33,288 nucleotides of DNA from CAMAUF01 sp046152925 (lineage in GTDB: Bacteria > Chloroflexota > Dehalococcoidia > Tepidiformales > Tepidiformaceae). The stretch spans positions 1-33,288 of the forward strand of contig JBJXFX010000113.1 of NCBI GenBank assembly GCA_046152925.1, read 5' to 3'. A program made the position numbers and the translations under genes. Under the pieces are notes generated by a model, which saw nothing but the letters and a program-made list of their open reading frames with translations, ran no database searches and had not been told where the DNA came from. Below, piece by piece: positions 33,254 through 33,288 of this stretch; the first letter of the stretch is position 1, and every line of letters begins with the position of its first letter.

Positions 33254-33284
33254 CCCGTGGCCCGCCAAGTTGGCGGGCCACGGG
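33254..33284. terminator. perfect 14-bp hairpin upstream of the CIS operon
   Basis: CCCGTGGCCCGCCA (33254-33267) pairs with TGGCGGGCCACGGG (33271-33284) around a 3-nt loop. No T-run follows on either side in the visible sequence. It probably ends the gene to the right of the window and insulates the CIS operon. Confidence 0.65.
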
Positions 33285-33288
33285 GCAA

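Noticed and set aside
33155..33268. TTG start at 33268 for the FHA-C39 protein
   Set aside because: It lies inside a 14-bp hairpin, adds residues not matching the paralogue, and lacks a ribosome binding site; GTG at 33154 has GGGGGAG and aligns with the paralogue.

Overview
The window is high-GC, densely packed bacterial DNA. Two features dominate it: an almost complete contractile injection system (CIS, phage-tail-like) operon on the minus strand from about 33.2 kb down to 14.2 kb, and a left part of metabolic genes and small toxin-antitoxin modules. No rRNA, tRNA, CRISPR array or insertion sequence was seen. The GC content, the pairing of an acyl-CoA dehydrogenase with an aminoglycoside-phosphotransferase-like protein, and the style of the CIS genes fit Chloroflexota (Dehalococcoidia-like). 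Actinomycetota is an alternative, and this placement is inference only.

Left part (1-12.3 kb): acyl-CoA dehydrogenase, GH3 beta-glucosidase with a PA14 insert and an acyl-CoA-linked phosphotransferase-like protein (all minus strand); an antitoxin followed by a frameshifted RelE-type toxin; a DUF885 zinc-hydrolase-like protein; an unrecognised protein; a HicB-HicA pair lying between two near-identical copies of the 3' end of an ABC-transporter ATPase gene; that ATPase; a small conserved-looking protein with a Rieske oxygenase; and two unrecognised small proteins.

CIS operon, in order of transcription (minus strand): FHA-Ig-TM-C39 protease-like membrane protein; AAA+ ATPase (Afp15-like); DUF4157 zincin-like protein; DUF4255 tube/sheath terminator (Afp16-like) with a carboxypeptidase-regulatory-like tail; sheath; inner tube 1; a chaperone-like zinc-motif protein whose DUF6760-like second part is in the -1 frame; inner tube 2; a 934-residue Pro/Ala-rich protein; LysM baseplate hub; VgrG/gpD-gp5-like spike; PAAR-like tip; gp25-like; gpJ-like; gpI-like. 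Spacings are mostly 2-30 bp or overlapping, so coordinated translation is likely. A second FHA-Ig-TM protein, with an SH3-like tail, converges on the operon's 3' end. Two membrane proteins of the same design therefore flank the CIS, one carrying an extracytoplasmic cysteine-protease-like domain. No tail fibre and no conventional helical tape-measure gene were recognised, which fits a cytoplasmic or membrane-docked CIS better than a freely released, receptor-targeted particle (inference).

The strongest new-looking signal is a textbook -1 programmed ribosomal frameshift site at 23528-23534 (G GGG GGA on the minus strand). A 13-bp stem-loop with one mismatch starts 4 nt downstream of it. The site joins the chaperone-like protein to a conserved domain that has no start codon of its own, as tail-assembly chaperone genes do in tailed phages.
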